This document shows, piece by piece, positions 62,801 to 64,000 of a stretch of 64,000 nucleotides of DNA; position 1 is the first letter of the stretch; each line of letters begins with the position of its first letter. This DNA comes from CAZJLP01 sp964546955 (GTDB lineage: Bacteria > Verrucomicrobiota > Verrucomicrobiia > Opitutales > Opitutaceae): positions 1-64,000 of the forward strand of contig CAZJLP010000026.1 of the NCBI GenBank assembly GCA_964546955.1, read 5' to 3'. The notes under the pieces are model-generated. The model was not told where the DNA came from. It saw only the letters and a program-made list of their open reading frames with translations, and did not search any database. Both the position numbers and the translations under genes were made by a program.

Positions 62801-64000
62801 GGGGCGGAGCGGCGTTGCCCGAGCATCTTTGCGAGACCAAGGAAATGCTGCGGCGAGTTCCCGCCAAGGGCATTGGATATGGCATTCTACGATACTCGCA
62901 TCGACTCAGCGTCGAGGAGCTGCGGGCCCTATCGGTGCCGATGGAAATCGTTTTTAATTATCTCGGCCACTTGTCGGCGTCGGAACATGAAGTGAATCTC
63001 GCCGATACGGGCGCGCTCGTTGGCGGTGAGAACCGGCAGACGAGAAGCCTTAGTGTCAATGGAATCGTTCAAGGCGGCCGCCTCACATTCCGATTCAGCT
63101 TCGATGGAGGCAGATTTTCGAAGGAGGAAATCACGAGCTTCGCATCTCGTTATGTGACTTGGCTGGAAGTTCTCGTGGAGCACTGCCGCACCCAGAGGCG
63201 CCCGACGTATACCGGCAGCGATTTTGGAGATCTCAGCCTGACCCCGGTGCAGATTGAGGCGCTGCCTAACAGGGNNNNNNNNNNGGAAGCGATCGAATTT
63301 GTCCGCCCGGCCGTCCCGCTGCAGCAAGGCGTGTATTTTCATCATAGTCTAGCGCCGACGGAACGCGCCTACAGTCGCCAGCTAGTCCTAGAAATTGCCG
63401 GCGATATCGATCCGAGCGCTCTCGAGCGCAGCCTAGGGGAACTGACGATGCGACATGAGGCGTTGCGCACGAATTTCGTATACCTCGCAGGCGCGGGACT
63501 CAAACAGGTCGTCTACATGCAGAAAACTTCCGATTTTGCATATGATGACCTTTCGGGATCGGTCGAGTTGTCAAGCGAGGCGGAGGGCCTTCTACGAAAG
63601 AGTTACGACCAGCCATTCGATCTCGGCAAAGGAGTATTGTTTCGCGCGCGGCTGGCCAAAATAGGCCCGCGGCAATTCCTCTTGGGCATGACATGGCACC
63701 ACATCATTCTCGACGGTTGGAGCCTCCCGATTCTCATAAAGGATTTGCTTGCGCTGCATCGGGGCGCCGCAAAAGGCACCGATCCACGACTGCCACCCGC
63801 ATGGTCGCGGGGAAAATCACTGCAACGCTTTTCGGCATCGAGCGGCGCGGAGGCGAAGAAATTTTGGGCCCAGTATTTGCGGGGATATACGCTTCCGTCG
63901 CCTGCGGTCTGGGCGGATAAGCTCGCGGGTGCCTATGTTCCGGGTGAGCGCATAGCCTCGCTGGGCGGAGAGCTGAGTTCCGCCATTCAGCACTTCGTGA
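56809..64000 (+). CDS. Non-ribosomal peptide synthetase, FAAL-T-C-A-T-E-C (3' end beyond window)
   Basis: At least 2,397 residues, open at the window end. Domains by residue: fatty-acyl-AMP ligase (about 20-560; LQYTSGSTSSPKGV, SWLPPYHDMGLLGGIL, PCYGLAEATL), carrier (FLMGGNS, about 598), condensation (670-1100; HHLVGDGW), adenylation (1147-1610; YTSGSTGEPKGV, YGPTETT, YKTGDLGRW, NGKVD), carrier (LGGDS, about 1656), epimerisation (1710-2130; HHLVIDGVSWRIL, RTVGWFTTHFP, GIGYGILRY), and a second condensation domain (from 2170; HHIILDGW). Aligned to GrsA, the adenylation code reads DLTKIGHVGK, very near DLTKVGHIGK, known for Asp. This predicts an N-acyl-D-Asp start. ATG at 56809 is the likely start; GTG at 56791 is possible. 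The N gap at 63275-63284 keeps the frame. Confidence 0.95.
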   Translation, partial: MKRIGLHYRLEELGHSQPERPAFTFLADGEAAEVTITYGELHERVCRIARRLSQFSGRPGLLLLPPGNDYIAVLLGCFHAGIIAVPAYPPLSRRMLPRVAAIMQDCEPAVTITTAEILQASTEDRAGAGLRTTWLSVDELLAGTGDLASPCAASEIAFLQYTSGSTSSPKGVIVTHANIIENQEMVRRAFGHNSETVVVSWLPPYHDMGLLGGILQPLYLGTPMIHMSPFRFVERPVRWLKAMHKYRATTSGAPNFAYDLCTDKIPEVDCEGLDLSAWRVAFNGAEHVKPATIAQFSRRFGRAGFRPDAWYPCYGLAEATLIVSGKHNSAPLIVQNDKFRDGHMESAPGSSTSSVALMSSGVPVPGQEVVIVDPANLSPTPEGTIGEIWVRGPSVSSGYWRQTGSSRAASRGTLRDGREFLRTGDLGALVGGELVVTGRLKEILVSHGRKYYPVEIEEAIQACDGILRKNAGVVFTVADGDRVVAVQELQPRAKPVAASLAADIRKAVYGNFQLGLDEILFVPAGTIPRTSSGKLQRLRVREMFLQGKLQSVSGANGASAAKPDLSEGRSALAKELHSLWRHTLKCAELDASASFFLMGGNSLSALELLGRINRKFQISLSLADLLKHDSVDLMEVHIAAHLAERSQEPSRLVVARPEHETIPTLPDEPDYPLSHAQRRLWLLAQFTEAPEAYKVTVAHKIEGPLDVDRLERAILRSASRHEALRTTFPVKHGVPRQRVSARPDFTLQRKDLRSSPDPMARAREETQYFQARPLDLERGPLVRAGVWRLTDESWLFVFSFHHLVGDGWSAGVLLREVQEYYESADDSAVGGPPMPALQYRDFAAWHSRRIDSGLLHVSREYWRKKLGGVAASPELVLDRVRPTRRNYAGALHGFRLGAEEVERLRRVGRMQAATIFTLMTAVVKILLHRYTANEDVVVGTVAAGRNHSMLRDQVGFYVGTLALRDQVSPESSFGAFLRQVAQTMLEAYDHFEYPFDRVVEDLAIARDASRHPLFDVLLVSDQNTTPLALHGVAVETWPLEQTTSKFDLTLHLRESQGGLDVSIEYATALFSRSRIEGLARHYQRLLRSVAEDATQGVRTLEMLTDEEKEELLSVFNDTASDSPATCIHILFEAHAARNRDAPAVVERGRTLSYGALNAKANELGRRLQALGVSPETRVGILCERSIEAIVGLLGIMKAGGAYVPINPAHPGARIDFLLRDSGCRVLLTSGARTDIEFTGPAISLAEILSSKGRDSDIPCAAMPDGLAYVIYTSGSTGEPKGVMISHLNLVNYVRGLMTRVGVVEGSRWGWISTFSADLGNTALFAALCTGGAVCVLDDAEANDAQHFSDALRERKLDVLKITPSHFFALWNSGGNAVLPLKKLIFGGESLSAEAAAAFLRRNPHCPLYNHYGPTETTVGVLAGGFDGTASRPTVPLGRPLTSSRAYILDDLNRPVAIGSTGEVCIAGKGVGRGYLERPDLTAERFVANPFEDGGRLYKTGDLGRWLPDGRVEFIGRKDQQIKIRGFRVEPGEVESVLREHPGVQSVTVIPAASAGEIEKSLCAYYVPKDGMEAEDLSVHAKARLPSYMVPAHFVALDALPLTANGKVDTKALPAPGSPRRRYVEPVGEAEIILAEAFGHVLRVECVGADDDYFALGGDSIKAIQVTARVRGAGYSLDIAQLFRHPTVRQLAPHVGKNRRVITQDEVLGLVPFTPIQRWFLDAAFAARHHFNQAVLLQRDGGYDEEILRRALQRLVEHHDALGLVLRKDDTALEILPIKERRVDLATVSLPVGNWKRHLVEAADRLHAGMDLHAGPLLRAVLFRRESSDMLLVIVHHLVIDGVSWRILLEDLEAAYAQRDLPRKTDSVQYWARTVQQYAASDAVRGELPYWKEVCNAIVSPLPGKRREFAKTSELKEVWAELDVAHTSALLRTAHTAYNTEINDVLLSAFGIALGDWVGKGCVRVFLEGHGREEIVPGVDVGRTVGWFTTHFPILLQAGGGAALPEHLCETKEMLRRVPAKGIGYGILRYSHRLSVEELRALSVPMEIVFNYLGHLSASEHEVNLADTGALVGGENRQTRSLSVNGIVQGGRLTFRFSFDGGRFSKEEITSFASRYVTWLEVLVEHCRTQRRPTYTGSDFGDLSLTPVQIEALPNRXXXXEAIEFVRPAVPLQQGVYFHHSLAPTERAYSRQLVLEIAGDIDPSALERSLGELTMRHEALRTNFVYLAGAGLKQVVYMQKTSDFAYDDLSGSVELSSEAEGLLRKSYDQPFDLGKGVLFRARLAKIGPRQFLLGMTWHHIILDGWSLPILIKDLLALHRGAAKGTDPRLPPAWSRGKSLQRFSASSGAEAKKFWAQYLRGYTLPSPAVWADKLAGAYVPGERIASLGGELSSAIQHFV
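63275..63284. other. Assembly gap (10 N) in the NRPS E-C linker
   Basis: Ten undetermined bases between the epimerisation and second condensation domains. The frame happens to continue, but the true length is unknown. Confidence 0.98.

Noticed and set aside
1..64000. CRISPR arrays, tRNA or rRNA genes, insertion sequences
   Set aside because: None seen by eye; no regularly spaced repeats and no transposase or integrase motifs. A tool-based scan could still find small RNAs.

Overview
The window carries a large part of a non-ribosomal peptide (NRPS) gene cluster from a Gram-negative bacterium. The Gram-negative reading rests on GT9 heptosyltransferase-type enzymes, exported imelysins, a di-heme cytochrome and a periplasmic-type penicillin acylase. 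The dense high-GC coding, the style of the exported hypothetical proteins at 44.2-46.0 kb and three runs of N at scaffold joins suggest a draft or metagenomic assembly, perhaps Verrucomicrobiota or Acidobacteriota. That taxonomic guess is weak: no rRNA or ribosomal gene is present. Layout, left: 0-24.5 kb is a tailoring and export arm. It holds a carbamoyltransferase (5' truncated), a GT23-like glycosyltransferase, an MbtH-like protein, an ABC exporter, HtpG, three GT9 enzymes, a small protein with an internal duplication, two GT1 enzymes, a second carbamoyltransferase with an inserted SCP2-like segment, a duplicated cassette of an adenylation-domain-remnant/FkbM methyltransferase plus a GT1 enzyme, another methyltransferase and a CmlA-type diiron hydroxylase. 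Layout, middle: 24.5-33.1 kb has a type II thioesterase, a VOC-amidase fusion, a TPR-glycosyltransferase, a membrane-anchored class C beta-lactamase-like serine hydrolase and a sulfotransferase. From 33.4 to 38.6 kb is a compact four-gene imelysin / di-heme oxidoreductase / imelysin / HTTM operon, usually linked to iron handling. From 38.8 to 47.3 kb are a membrane protein, a methyltransferase-like protein, a penicillin-acylase-family Ntn hydrolase, two paralogous coiled-coil proteins and a Gfo/Idh/MocA oxidoreductase. Layout, right: 47.4-56.2 kb returns to tailoring with a JmjC/cupin-like oxygenase, a second GT23-like enzyme, an APH-like kinase, an FkbM methyltransferase, a fifth GT1, a GT-A-like glycosyltransferase, a PepSY-TM protein and a Sfp-type phosphopantetheinyl transferase. 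From 56.8 kb to the end lies the NRPS itself: FAAL-T-C-A-T-E-C, cut by the window edge. Working model (inference): the NRPS starts with a fatty acid and an amino acid that the binding-pocket code predicts to be Asp, epimerised to D. The peptide is hydroxylated and decorated by about a dozen glycosyltransferases, two carbamoyltransferases, several methyltransferases and possibly a sulfotransferase, and is then exported. FAAL loading, a PvdQ-family acylase, a PepSY-TM protein and the iron operon together recall pyoverdine-style maturation. HtpG and the membrane serine hydrolase recall albicidin/colibactin-style clusters. No product can be named from sequence alone.
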